Shown one piece after another: positions 17,462 through 26,216 of a stretch of DNA of 64,000 nt. The stretch is from the NCBI GenBank assembly GCA_038319025.1, contig JBBQCW010000013.1:1-64000 (forward strand). Reading direction: 5' to 3'. A program made the translations under genes and the position numbers. The notes below the pieces were generated by a model. It worked only from the letters and a program-made list of their open reading frames with translations. It did not search any database and had not been told where the DNA came from. Position 1 is the first letter of the stretch. Each line of letters starts with the position of its first letter. Source of the stretch: JBBQCW01 sp038319025. GTDB lineage: Bacteria > Actinomycetota > Thermoleophilia > Solirubrobacterales > Solirubrobacteraceae.

Positions 17462-19141
17462 CTATGTGGCTAGCTTGCGGTAGGCCGCGATCACTTCATC
17501 CGGCCAGCCGAACATATGGTCCTGACCGAGCAGGTCGGTGAGCCCGTCCCGGTCAAACTCCGCCCGCACCTCGGGCATGAGGCTGCACGTGACGAGCGTG
17601 ACGTTACGCGTACGCAGATCGCTGTACAGGGTCCGTAGCGTCGCCGACGCCGAGTAGTCCAGGTCACCGATCGCCCCGCCGGCCAGGCACAACCACTGCA
17701 GCTTGGGCTGCGCGGTATCCGCCAGCGCGAGGATCTCCGCCCGGAACCGGTCGGCGTTGGCGTAGTACAGCCCGGCGCCAAAGTGGTAGATCACGAGGCC
17801 CGGCTCCGCTTGGGCCGCGCCGGCGAGCGGGGTGCTTCGCAACGCACCTGTCTGCGGGTCCGTCACGACCAGGAGATCATGAGGGCGGTAGCTGTGACGC
17901 AGGTGGAAGATGATCGACAGCACCATGGCGGCGATGATGCCTTCCTTGACGCCGATGCCGACGACGACACCAGCGGTGATGACGGCGACGACAAACTCAG
18001 ACGGCCGCCGATGACGTACATCACGCATGGCGCGAATATCGATCAGCCGGAGCGCGATGATGAAAACGACCGAGGACAGCACGGCGCTCGGCATGTAGGA
18101 AAGGGGAGCAGTGAGAAACAGCAGGACGATCACCACACACACGGCCATGGTGAGCTGTGCCAGCTGGTTGCGACCGCCGGCGCTGTCCACCATCTCGGTC
18201 TTGGTGGGGCTGCCGTTCACCACGAAGGTCCCCGTCAGCCCCGCGCCGACACTCGCCGCGCTGAGGCCCACGAGATCCACGTTCTCATCGAACACGTCGC
18301 CGAACTTGGCGGCATAGGCACGAGAGGTCGCGGCACTTTGCGCGAGGATCACAATGAAGATCGATGCCGCGGCGCCGAGCAGCTCGGGCACGTCGCTCAA
18401 CGGCACGTCGGGGAACCCCAGGGTCGGCAGCCCGCTCGGCACCGTCCCGATCGTGGCCACGCCATGGGCGGCGAGGTCGACGGCCTCGCTGACCACGATG
18501 GACCCGATGACCGCGAACAGCGCCCACGGGACTTTGGGTGCGAGGTACCCGCCGCCGATGACGAGGAGCAACACCCCCACCGATACCGCCACCGTCTGAG
18601 CCTGGGCGTTGGGGATGTTCTTCAGCGCGTCGACCAACTGCTCGATGGGTTTACCGTCGCCTTTGGATACCCCGAGCATTCCCGCCACCTGCTCGCAGGA
18701 GACCTGGATACCCACCCCGGTGAGAAACCCGATCAGCACCGTGCGCGACAGGAAGTTCGCCAGAAAGCCGAGCCGCGCGAGCCGCGCGATCAGCAGCAGC
18801 AAGCCGGCCACGAGCGCCATCAGTCCGGCAAGGGCGACGTACTTCGACGATCCTGCGGCGGCCAAGCCGGCCAGCGCTGCGGCCATAATCGCGGCGGTGG
18901 CCGAGTCGGCGCCGACCACGAGGTGGCGCGAGGAGCCCAGCAACGCGAACAGCAAGACCGGGACGAGCAGCGTGTACAGACCGGTGACCACCGGCATGCC
19001 GGCGATCGACGTGTAGCCCATGACCTCCGGGATCGCCAGTGCCGCGAGCGTCGTGCCCGCGATGATCTCCGCCGGAAGGCTCGCCCGGTCGATCGGGAGA
19101 ACGCCCTGCAGGAACGGGCTACGCCGGTGTGCGACGGCCAT
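17462..19141 (-). CDS. SulP-family anion transporter with C-terminal STAS domain
   Basis: A 559-residue permease for sulfate, bicarbonate or another anion. The transport domain begins with AALAIPEVMGYTSIAGMPVVTGLYT, the SLC26/SulP signature in TM1, and has about 12-14 hydrophobic segments up to residue 430. Another family marker is GLTGTFVVNGSPTKTEMVDSAGG. Residues about 440-550 form a STAS domain (LVIYHFGAGLYYANADRF, and WLCLAGGAIGDLDYSA). The substrate cannot be decided: there are no sulfate-assimilation or carbonic anhydrase genes beside it. Confidence 0.92.
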   Translation of the reverse strand: MAVAHRRSPFLQGVLPIDRASLPAEIIAGTTLAALAIPEVMGYTSIAGMPVVTGLYTLLVPVLLFALLGSSRHLVVGADSATAAIMAAALAGLAAAGSSKYVALAGLMALVAGLLLLIARLARLGFLANFLSRTVLIGFLTGVGIQVSCEQVAGMLGVSKGDGKPIEQLVDALKNIPNAQAQTVAVSVGVLLLVIGGGYLAPKVPWALFAVIGSIVVSEAVDLAAHGVATIGTVPSGLPTLGFPDVPLSDVPELLGAAASIFIVILAQSAATSRAYAAKFGDVFDENVDLVGLSAASVGAGLTGTFVVNGSPTKTEMVDSAGGRNQLAQLTMAVCVVIVLLFLTAPLSYMPSAVLSSVVFIIALRLIDIRAMRDVRHRRPSEFVVAVITAGVVVGIGVKEGIIAAMVLSIIFHLRHSYRPHDLLVVTDPQTGALRSTPLAGAAQAEPGLVIYHFGAGLYYANADRFRAEILALADTAQPKLQWLCLAGGAIGDLDYSASATLRTLYSDLRTRNVTLVTCSLMPEVRAEFDRDGLTDLLGQDHMFGWPDEVIAAYRKLAT

Positions 19142-19247
19142 CGGTATTGCTCATCGCCTTGCTCATGAGGGTCGCTGTTCGGGAAGGGCGTTGATCGCGA
19201 ACACAGTAGCGCCCCGCTCATCGCCTAAGAAGCCCTCGCGCGCGGAC

Positions 19248-20366
19248 TCAGGGGGCGGTTTCACTGCCGGCGGCCGGCGGGCGATCCAGCGAAGTGCCCA
19301 CCCAGTGGGAGACCAAGCGGGCCTTCCGGCGCGCCGTGACGTCACCGGTCAGCGCCCCCCAGTAGGAGAGAGCGCGTTCGATCGCGATATACGACGGACC
19401 TTTGCGTGGCCCGCTCGTTCGTGTGTCGCCCGTGTGGTTGAGCTTGCCGTTCGAGGTGATGCGGCTCTTCAGCCACGACATCGCCCGGTCGGTCGTCGCC
19501 AGCATGCGCCGGGCGAGAGGCTGGGTCCAGTCCGACCGCAGTTGCAACCACTCCTCGGCAAACATGATGCCCACCGATTCGTAAGAAGCGTCCCAGCCGT
19601 GGAGTTCAGGGTTGACGCCGTTGGGCCACTGCCGCCCCATACCCACCGTCAGCGTGTCCGCCTCGGCGGTCGCGAACTGTGCGGGCTTGCCGAGCACGCG
19701 CGCCAGCTCGTCGGTGAACGCGAACGCCGCGCCCGTCGCGTAGTCGCGGTGGTTGAAGCGGGTCTCCTGGTAGACGGCGCGCGCCACCACATCCGGCAGC
19801 AGCATCCACCGGCAGGCTGACTGCAGCTTTGGCAGTACCGCCTCGACCCTCGCTCGGTCGGTCGAGGCGTAGGAGGAGCGCAGCAGCATGAGGGCCGATC
19901 GAGCCTGGGACACGATGAAAAAGGCGACGCTGAAGCGATGCGCCGCCGGGAACCCGCCGTCAGAGGTCTGCTGCTTCCACCCCCAACTGAAGATCTTCCA
20001 GCCCGCGTTCACCTGGCTGCGGCTGTGATTCATGATCCCCGCCGCGACGTATGGGGCACCGGCCCGCTGCGGCCCGATGGCAAGCTTTACTTTGGGATCG
20101 ATGCCGAGTTGCGCGTTGGTCCCGACCGCGCCGGTCTTGGCCACCGAACCCGTGGGCAGGTGTACGTGGGAGTAGATGCTGCGAACCATGCGCGGTACGG
20201 ACTCCAGTGCGATGGGCGTCGTCGACAGTCGGGGCGACTGCAGCTTCGAATAGTGGGTGAGTGGCTGGGTCGGGATCGGTGCGGCCGCACCGGCCGGCGC
20301 GGCCATCGCAAGCGAGGCGGAGAGCAGCGCGGCGGGCAAGTAAGGCGAGAAAGAAAGGGGACGCAT
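19248..20366 (-). CDS. Secreted helical-repeat protein, unknown function
   Basis: A 372-residue protein with a signal peptide (about 1-27, ending AGAAA). The mature part is rich in aromatic residues and helices (GWKIFSWGWKQQTSDGGFPAAHRF, RALSYWGALTGDVTARRKARLV), with the look of an alpha/alpha-toroid such as alginate-lyase-like or six-hairpin glycoside enzymes. I cannot name catalytic residues, so the enzyme idea is tentative. The start at 20366 (MRPLSF) is preferred over one six codons upstream because it begins the signal peptide directly. Confidence 0.7.
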   Translation of the reverse strand: MRPLSFSPYLPAALLSASLAMAAPAGAAAPIPTQPLTHYSKLQSPRLSTTPIALESVPRMVRSIYSHVHLPTGSVAKTGAVGTNAQLGIDPKVKLAIGPQRAGAPYVAAGIMNHSRSQVNAGWKIFSWGWKQQTSDGGFPAAHRFSVAFFIVSQARSALMLLRSSYASTDRARVEAVLPKLQSACRWMLLPDVVARAVYQETRFNHRDYATGAAFAFTDELARVLGKPAQFATAEADTLTVGMGRQWPNGVNPELHGWDASYESVGIMFAEEWLQLRSDWTQPLARRMLATTDRAMSWLKSRITSNGKLNHTGDTRTSGPRKGPSYIAIERALSYWGALTGDVTARRKARLVSHWVGTSLDRPPAAGSETAP

Positions 20367-20416
20367 TGGGTGTAGTTTGCCCATTCGCCGAGCGAGCCAA
20401 ACGGGCGCGTCCCCGC

Positions 20417-20450
20417 TCGGGCCGGACGAGACATTGCTCGCCCGGCCCGA
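20417..20450 (-). terminator. Hairpin terminator after the DUF11 gene
   Basis: TCGGGCCGG (20417-20425) pairs with CCGGCCCGA (20442-20450); after one mismatch CGAG/CTCG pairs inside, leaving a 6-base loop. The structure begins 10 bases past the stop codon of the DUF11 protein. There is no T-tract, as is common for actinobacterial terminators. It also separates that transcript from the leftward gene starting at 20366. Confidence 0.55.
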
Positions 20451-20459
20451 CGGGACGGA

Positions 20460-23400
20460 CTAGCGGCGCGAGCGCGCCGCCTTGACGGCCACCGAACCGG
20501 CAGCGGTCGTGACCTGCACCGAGCGGATGCGGCCGCTGCGGATCAGCGAGCGGTACTTGCGGGCGATCTTCACCTTCACGGACCCGGTGCTGCCCGCGTT
20601 GACCCAATACCCAGCGGTTCCGATCACGACACGACGGACCTTGGCGCTGTGAGCCCGCGAGGACGGCAGCGCGATCGACAGCTTGACCGTTCCGGCGCAC
20701 GTGCCGGGGCCCGCGCAGCGAACCGGCATCGTGGCCAACGACCCCGAGGACGCCAGCGTGATGCGGCTCAACCGCAGGACCGCCGGCCCAGCCGGAGCCA
20801 CCGGCGTCGTGGCGATGTGCGCGGGGATCGCTACGTGCGAACCCGCGGCGCTGTCGACCGCGATCGAGGCACTGGAGCTGTTGTTGGCACCGTTCGTGTC
20901 GGTCGTGGTGGTGCCGACCGTCGCCGTGTTGGTCACGGTGCGGTGATCAGCGGCCGCCATCGTCGTCTCGATCCCGATGCACTCAAGATCGAGTGTTACG
21001 ACGACCGAGTGGTCATTGGTGTTGTAGAGATCGAAATCCCGGTTGATCGGCTCGGGCACGCTGCCCAAGGAGAACACGCCGGCGGGCAGGTCGTACGTCC
21101 CGACGATGCCTTTGTACCCGACCGGGCAGCTGACGCGCAGCTGGTTTGTCCGGCCCGGACCAATGGTCACCGTGCGCATGATGTGCAGGAACGAGAACGG
21201 CTTGCCGCCCGTGCTGTTGCTGAGCAGACGCAAGCTCAGGTTCACGTTCGCCGTCTGCTGGACGTCGACCGTGAACTGCCAACCGCCGGCGACGGGCTCG
21301 CTACCGACCAGGCTGGCGAGGCCCGAAAGGACCTCGATGCCAGGTGCGATCGCGTGATGAGCTGCGTCCACGGGGATCGTGAACGTGTACCGACCCGGCG
21401 TGAGCGATCCGGTGTTCTGCGTCTGCAGTGCACCGACGACCAACGGGTGCACCGTGGTGTCCGCGTCGGTCGTGGACGGCAGGCAGGTGATCTGCGGCCG
21501 CACCTGTGCCTGGCCGCTGGACGTGTTCTTCGCGATGAACCGGTACGTGCTCAGCGAGATCGAGGACGCCTGCTGCACCTGCACGTCGACGGGAGTCCCG
21601 TGACCGGAGTCCACATCAACGATCTGCAGCGTGCCGTCAGCGGCGATGCCGTCCGGGCAGCTGATGTCCATCGTGCGCGTCTCACCGGGCGCCAGGCTCC
21701 AGTACTGCTCCTGCTTGGACACGGTGATCTTGTACGTGGTGGTGTCACCACCGCTCGTGGGAGCACCTTGGGCGCGCGTCACGATCGTGACTGTGCGGTC
21801 GGCGCCCGGCGCCAGCGACGCCAGGTCGCAGTGCACGTGGCCGGCGACCTGCGAGCAGGTCGGCGCCCCGGGCGTGACCGACACGAAGTCGAGCGTCGCC
21901 GGAATGTCGTCGTCCACGGTGACGTTCTGCGCCGTGGACGGACCGCCATTGTGAGCGACCAAAGTCCAGGTGACGAGATCGCCGCCCTGATATGTCGCGT
22001 GGTCTGAGGTCTTCACGATCGAGACGTCGGCCCTCGGTGTGACATGGCTGTCCACCCCTGAGGTGTTGTTGCCGGGCGTGCCGTCGGGGGTCGTGGAACT
22101 GACCGTTGCGTCGTTGCGGAACGTGACGGTCTGCGACGGATCCACCGTGACGGTGGCGTGCACGGTACGGGAGTCCCCGTTGGCCAGCGTTCCGTAGGAG
22201 CAGCTGACCGTCTGGCCGGCATGGGTGCAGTTGGCCGGATCGTCAGTGGAGACGAACGTCACTGCGTTGGGCAGGACGTCGGTCATCGCCGCGTTCAGTG
22301 CCGCTGCGGGCCCGTTGTTGGTGGTGACGATCGTGTAGATGACGTTGTTGCCCGAGATGATCGGATCAACGCTCGCCGTCTTGGTCACCTGCAGGTCCGC
22401 GGAGGCGACGATGTTTGCGTCCGCCGTGGCGGTGTCGTTGGAGGAATCGGAGTCGTGCTCCGCCGCCGATGCGCTGGCGATGTTCGTGATGGTGCCGGTC
22501 GCGGTCGCACGGACCTGACCGACGATATGGACCGTGATCGAGGCCCCCGCGGCGAGCGTCGGCGCGTTACAGATCACTTCGGTGGCGGTGACGGTGCACG
22601 TCGCGGCACCGCTCGTGACGGTGGCCACCGGAGCGGGCGTGGTCTCCAACTCGGGCGGGAGCGCGTCGCGCAACACGACGTGTGTGGCGCCGGACGGACC
22701 GAGGTTCGTCAGTCCGACGGTGTAGTCGAGCGAACCGCCCGCTGACGGGCTGGCCGGGGTCACCGTCTTGGTGACGGCGAGGTCGATGGCGCCGACGTCG
22801 ACCGAAGCCGTGTCGGTGTTGTTGGACGGGTCCGGATCCGTAACGTCGGACGAGACGACGGCGGTGTTGTCCAGGCGCTTACCGGCCGACTGCGAAGTGG
22901 CCAGCACCTTGACGGTCACGGTCGCTGTCGCGCCGGACACCAGCGAGCCCAGGTCACACGTGACGGCGGCCGTGCACGTGCCCTGGCTCGGGACGGCCGA
23001 GATGAGCGTGAAGCCGGCCGGGAGAGCGTCGAAGGACGAAACGCCCGTCGCGATGGAGTTGCTCGGGCCGTTGTTCTTGACCAGCAGCGTGTAGGTGATC
23101 GTGTCTCCGGCCACGTACGGGCCGGCCGGCACAGTCTTCTTCACCGACAGGTCGGCCGACGGCGAAGCCGGGGCCGGGTCGCTGGAGCTGTTGTTGGCCG
23201 GGTTGCTGTCGCCGCCGCCCGAGACGGTGGCGGTGTTGCCGATCGTGCCCGTGGCGCTCGGATCGATGGTCACCGCGAGATGGATGACCGGGTAGGCGCC
23301 GCCTTGTACCAGCGAGTCGCTGCGCGTGCAGCTCACGTGCTGAAGGACAATGGAGCAGGTCCAGCCGGAACCGGTCGCTGACGTCGCGGTCAGGGCCGCC

Positions 23401-25091
23401 GGCAGGTCGTCGGAGACCGTCACGATTCCCTGAGAAGCTGCTGCGCCGACGTTGCTGACGATGATGTTGTACGTGGCCGAGCCGCCCGGAACGATGGCGC
23501 CGGTGTGCGTCTTGGCGATCGTCAGGTCCGGGGACTTGACGGTACTGCTCGCGCTGCTGACAGCGGTGAGCGGCGTATTGAGCGAGGCCGAGAAGAAGTT
23601 CGCCGTGGCCGTGTTGTCGATGCTGGTGCCGGTCGGCAGGCCGCCGTTGACCGTCACGCGGAAGCGCAGGTCGTAGCTTGCGCCGACGGCGATGCGTCCA
23701 CCGACGGTCGCGTTGGCCCCGCTGCCGGCGCGGATGACCACCCGATGGCCCACGACGGAGGTGTCGAGGTCGCCCCGGTCGTCACCAGCTGCGTCGGTGA
23801 GCGTTCCGGCCGGGCCTCCGGCGCCGTTGACGATGTTCATCGAGCTCGGCACGTAACTCGTGCCGTTCGGGATCGGGTCGCGCAGCGTGAAGTTGACCGC
23901 GTCGTCCTGGCCGGTGTTCGTGCCCGTGATGCGGTATTCGAGCGTGTCGCCCGGTTCGACGTTCCCGCCGTTGAGGTCCACGACCGTCTTGGTCTGGTTG
24001 ATTCTCGGTGCGTACAGCTCGGTCGCGAAGGTGATCACGCCCGGCAGGTACTGATCACCGGAGGTCGTCACCTTGATGTTCGCGCTCGTCGCCCCGTTGG
24101 GCAGGACGCCGTCCGCGTTGATGAAGTCGGCGTCGTACCCGAGTTGGTTGTTGAAGCTCGGGTTCCTTGACGTGTTCGACGTACCGTTGGTGGCGGTCGA
24201 CGAGTTGAAGAAGTTCGTTGCCGGGTTCTTTGCGTCGGTGAGCACCGTGGAGTTGAGGCTGGCGGTGTCGCCGACGATGCCCAGGTCACCCTCGTAGGTG
24301 ATGAAGCCGAGGGTCGTCTTGACGGCGCCTGCGGGCGGTGTCTGGAAGCCGCTGACCGGAATCGTGGTGGGCGGGTCGCTGGCGCGGATCGTGACCAAGC
24401 CGTCGAAGACGCTGAGGTTGCGCGCGGGCTGTGCGGTGTCGCGGTAGACGACGACAAGCGACCAGCCGGCGTAGTGGTCGGAGCCTTGGCCGGCCTGGAC
24501 GTTGGCGACGGAGTACGACCCCACGCCCGCGGCCTGCACACGGCTCGTGACGTCAGCGAAGCCCTGGTAGCGGCCGACGTTCAAAGCTGAGTCGTCCAGC
24601 ACTGATGCGGTGATCGGGCTGTAGGCCGCCGCGCCGGGGGCCTTGAACTGGACGGTGTTGCGCGCACTCGCGTTGGGGGCCGCATTCGCGCCGCTGCCAC
24701 TCCAATCGCCGCCCCAGTAGAGCCCGGCGAAGAGAACACTCGAGCCCGCGGGCAGGGCGAGCGTGGAACTGGAGGAGTCGAACGTCGTACCCACTGCGTC
24801 CGTGTCGATGTAGGTCATCGCCCAGTTGTTGTTGTTCAGGTTGTTGTCGCTGACCGTGTTGGTCGAGGCGGCGCTCTGCGCAGCCGCACAGCCCGAAGCG
24901 GAGGTCGGGCAGGTCATCAGCGAGTTCGCGGCCATCGTGATGTTGCCCGTGTCGTTGGTCGCGTAGCGGACGGTGAACGCGCGATCGGCCGAGGCGAACG
25001 CGGGGAAGACGACAGCCATGACACCAACGATGGCGAAGGCCGCGACCACGCGACGACGAACGGCAAACGGAACCTGCGACAGACGGGACAT
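20460..25091 (-). CDS. Large secreted DUF11-repeat surface protein
   Basis: A 1543-residue exported protein. The signal peptide covers about 1-35. The N-terminal 330 residues form a beta-rich domain (SVLFAGLYWGGDWSG) often placed before DUF11 repeats. Six DUF11 repeats follow, each starting with a D-L-x-(V/I)-x-K-T pattern: INQTKTVVD, DLTIAKTHTG, DLSVKKTVPA, DLAVTKTVTP, DLQVTKTASV, DVSIVKTSDH. The sixth is interrupted by about 260 residues before it resumes at TVTNTATVGT...NNSSS. No sortase motif is seen; the C terminus is a basic beta domain. ATG at 25091 has AGAGG upstream and starts the signal peptide. A structural cell-surface role is likely. Confidence 0.88.
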   Translation of the reverse strand: MSRLSQVPFAVRRRVVAAFAIVGVMAVVFPAFASADRAFTVRYATNDTGNITMAANSLMTCPTSASGCAAAQSAASTNTVSDNNLNNNNWAMTYIDTDAVGTTFDSSSSTLALPAGSSVLFAGLYWGGDWSGSGANAAPNASARNTVQFKAPGAAAYSPITASVLDDSALNVGRYQGFADVTSRVQAAGVGSYSVANVQAGQGSDHYAGWSLVVVYRDTAQPARNLSVFDGLVTIRASDPPTTIPVSGFQTPPAGAVKTTLGFITYEGDLGIVGDTASLNSTVLTDAKNPATNFFNSSTATNGTSNTSRNPSFNNQLGYDADFINADGVLPNGATSANIKVTTSGDQYLPGVITFATELYAPRINQTKTVVDLNGGNVEPGDTLEYRITGTNTGQDDAVNFTLRDPIPNGTSYVPSSMNIVNGAGGPAGTLTDAAGDDRGDLDTSVVGHRVVIRAGSGANATVGGRIAVGASYDLRFRVTVNGGLPTGTSIDNTATANFFSASLNTPLTAVSSASSTVKSPDLTIAKTHTGAIVPGGSATYNIIVSNVGAAASQGIVTVSDDLPAALTATSATGSGWTCSIVLQHVSCTRSDSLVQGGAYPVIHLAVTIDPSATGTIGNTATVSGGGDSNPANNSSSDPAPASPSADLSVKKTVPAGPYVAGDTITYTLLVKNNGPSNSIATGVSSFDALPAGFTLISAVPSQGTCTAAVTCDLGSLVSGATATVTVKVLATSQSAGKRLDNTAVVSSDVTDPDPSNNTDTASVDVGAIDLAVTKTVTPASPSAGGSLDYTVGLTNLGPSGATHVVLRDALPPELETTPAPVATVTSGAATCTVTATEVICNAPTLAAGASITVHIVGQVRATATGTITNIASASAAEHDSDSSNDTATADANIVASADLQVTKTASVDPIISGNNVIYTIVTTNNGPAAALNAAMTDVLPNAVTFVSTDDPANCTHAGQTVSCSYGTLANGDSRTVHATVTVDPSQTVTFRNDATVSSTTPDGTPGNNTSGVDSHVTPRADVSIVKTSDHATYQGGDLVTWTLVAHNGGPSTAQNVTVDDDIPATLDFVSVTPGAPTCSQVAGHVHCDLASLAPGADRTVTIVTRAQGAPTSGGDTTTYKITVSKQEQYWSLAPGETRTMDISCPDGIAADGTLQIVDVDSGHGTPVDVQVQQASSISLSTYRFIAKNTSSGQAQVRPQITCLPSTTDADTTVHPLVVGALQTQNTGSLTPGRYTFTIPVDAAHHAIAPGIEVLSGLASLVGSEPVAGGWQFTVDVQQTANVNLSLRLLSNSTGGKPFSFLHIMRTVTIGPGRTNQLRVSCPVGYKGIVGTYDLPAGVFSLGSVPEPINRDFDLYNTNDHSVVVTLDLECIGIETTMAAADHRTVTNTATVGTTTTDTNGANNSSSASIAVDSAAGSHVAIPAHIATTPVAPAGPAVLRLSRITLASSGSLATMPVRCAGPGTCAGTVKLSIALPSSRAHSAKVRRVVIGTAGYWVNAGSTGSVKVKIARKYRSLIRSGRIRSVQVTTAAGSVAVKAARSRR

Positions 25092-25395
25092 GTGACCTCT
25101 GAAGGGTTGCGGACGAGACGTTGGACCGGGCGTCGTAGCCTCAAGTCGGTTGTCGCACACCCCTGCCCGACAACCGTGTTGGGCGACCCTGCAGATCCTT
25201 CAGCGGATTGTCAATGATTCCGATGCACTTTGCGCCACCAACGCTGTCCAACCCCCACCAGACCTCATCAACGCGCACGAAATCCGGTGCAGAAGTTGCG
25301 CATGAGCGCTCAGGCAAATCGATTCCGATCTGGACGCGCGGCGCAGCGGCCCGCTTCCGTAGGGTGGCCCTTCCACCGACGAAAGACGACCGACC
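25092..25395. other. Divergent promoter region
   Basis: About 300 bases separate the divergent DUF11 and DUF4333 genes. It contains the inverted repeat at 25147-25176. The part next to 25396 has TAGGGT about 35 bases before the start codon, a weak -10 candidate. I see no gene or other structure. Confidence 0.5.
25147..25176. promoter_or_regulatory. Inverted repeat, possible operator
   Basis: CGGTTGTCG (25147-25155) and CGACAACCG (25168-25176) form a perfect 9-bp dyad with a 12-base spacer, 56 bases upstream of the DUF11 gene start. Half-site centres are 21 bases apart, two helical turns, which suits a dimeric regulator. A transcribed hairpin is the alternative. Confidence 0.4.
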
Positions 25396-25707
25396 ATGCT
25401 CCGTGCTCGCACCGCCGCCGTCATCGCAATCTCCCTGCCGGCGGCTTTTCTCGTCACCGCATGCGGCGACTCCTCAGTCTCGGCGAGCGACGTTGAGTCC
25501 CAGATCGAGAAGCAGCTCGGCCCCAAGCTGCCCCAGCCGATCGACTCAATGTCCTGCCCCGGCAGCATCAAGACCAAGGTCGGCGAGACGGAGAACTGTG
25601 CGCTGACCTACAAGAGCGGTGACAAGGTCGAGGTCCGCGTGACGATAACCAAGGTCACCGACAGCAAGGCCTCGTTCGACCTGTTGGTCACCAAACGATT
25701 GGCCTGA
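25396..25707 (+). CDS. DUF4333-type lipoprotein
   Basis: A 103-residue lipoprotein: the signal peptide ends in a lipobox, LVTAC, with Cys about residue 22 as the acylated residue. The mature part has the DUF4333 layout: a helix (SASDVESQIEKQL), then a conserved Cys (SMSCPGSIKTKVGE) and a second Cys (NCALTYKSGDKVEVRVTITKV). These small domains are common in actinobacteria, but no function is established. It stands alone between the DUF11 gene and the leftward small membrane genes. Confidence 0.82.
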   Translation: MLRARTAAVIAISLPAAFLVTACGDSSVSASDVESQIEKQLGPKLPQPIDSMSCPGSIKTKVGETENCALTYKSGDKVEVRVTITKVTDSKASFDLLVTKRLA

Positions 25708-25725
25708 CCGCGCGGGCCGCGCCGC

Positions 25726-25896
25726 TCAGGTGCGGCCGGGGGTTCTGGGCGCGTCGCCCTTCGGCGAGGCGTGAAGGTCGTCCGGGACGCTCTGCGCACG
25801 CCCGTCGAGCACTGCGGCCCACAGCAGACCTCCAAACGCGAAAAACACAATGAGCGAGATGATCGCTCCGACGATGAAGATGCCCGTGTCGCTCAT
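25726..25896 (-). CDS. 56-residue single-pass membrane protein
   Basis: A short gene translated directly from the sequence. It starts with MSDTGIFIVGAIISLIVFFA, has one transmembrane helix (about residues 5-28, continuing FGGLLWAAVL), then a polar tail ending TPGRT. The ATG overlaps the TGA of the upstream small gene (ATGA, 25893-25896), so the two are made together. I do not recognise a family; a small subunit or partner of a larger membrane complex is a guess based on size and pairing. Confidence 0.6.
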   Translation of the reverse strand: MSDTGIFIVGAIISLIVFFAFGGLLWAAVLDGRAQSVPDDLHASPKGDAPRTPGRT

Positions 25897-26081
25897 GAGT
25901 CCTCGCGATCAGCGCGCAGGGCGAGCAGGGCAAAGGCACCAAAGGCCAGGATCGACGGCACCCAGATGCCTACGAACATGCCCTCGGGCTTGTGCCCGCT
26001 GAACCACAGCGAAATGGAGAAGACGAACGAGGCGAACGCCGCGATCAGAACTAGTACAACGGCCCGTCTTTGGGAGGACAT
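25893..26081 (-). CDS. 62-residue two-helix membrane protein
   Basis: Starts MSSQRRAVVLVLIAAFASFV and has two transmembrane helices (about 6-27 and 35-56) joined by a short loop with SGHKPEGMFVGIWVP. GGAAGTGAG just upstream of 26081 is a good ribosome binding site, so this ATG is preferred over the one at 26096. It is coupled by ATGA to the 56-residue gene and is divergent from the opsin gene, with about 135 bases between the two starts. Function unknown; small Gly-Pro-rich two-helix proteins of this kind sometimes accompany transporters. Confidence 0.65.
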   Translation of the reverse strand: MSSQRRAVVLVLIAAFASFVFSISLWFSGHKPEGMFVGIWVPSILAFGAFALLALRADREDS

Positions 26082-26216
26082 GTAGCTCACTTCCATCGAT
26101 TGTTTCTGTCAGCTGCACTACGGCGCGTCGCCGCTCTGAGACCAATGGCCACGTACGGGTCGGCATCCGTATGCCTGCCGGCCGACCATTTTGTCCTCAC
26201 GGCCAGGGAGATTCAC

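Noticed and set aside
17783..19168. Rightward 461-codon frame
   Set aside because: Antisense to the SulP transporter and rich in His/Asp/Gln/Arg, typical of a reversed membrane-protein gene.
20649..22007. Rightward 452-codon frame
   Set aside because: Antisense to the DUF11 protein, with no motif of its own.
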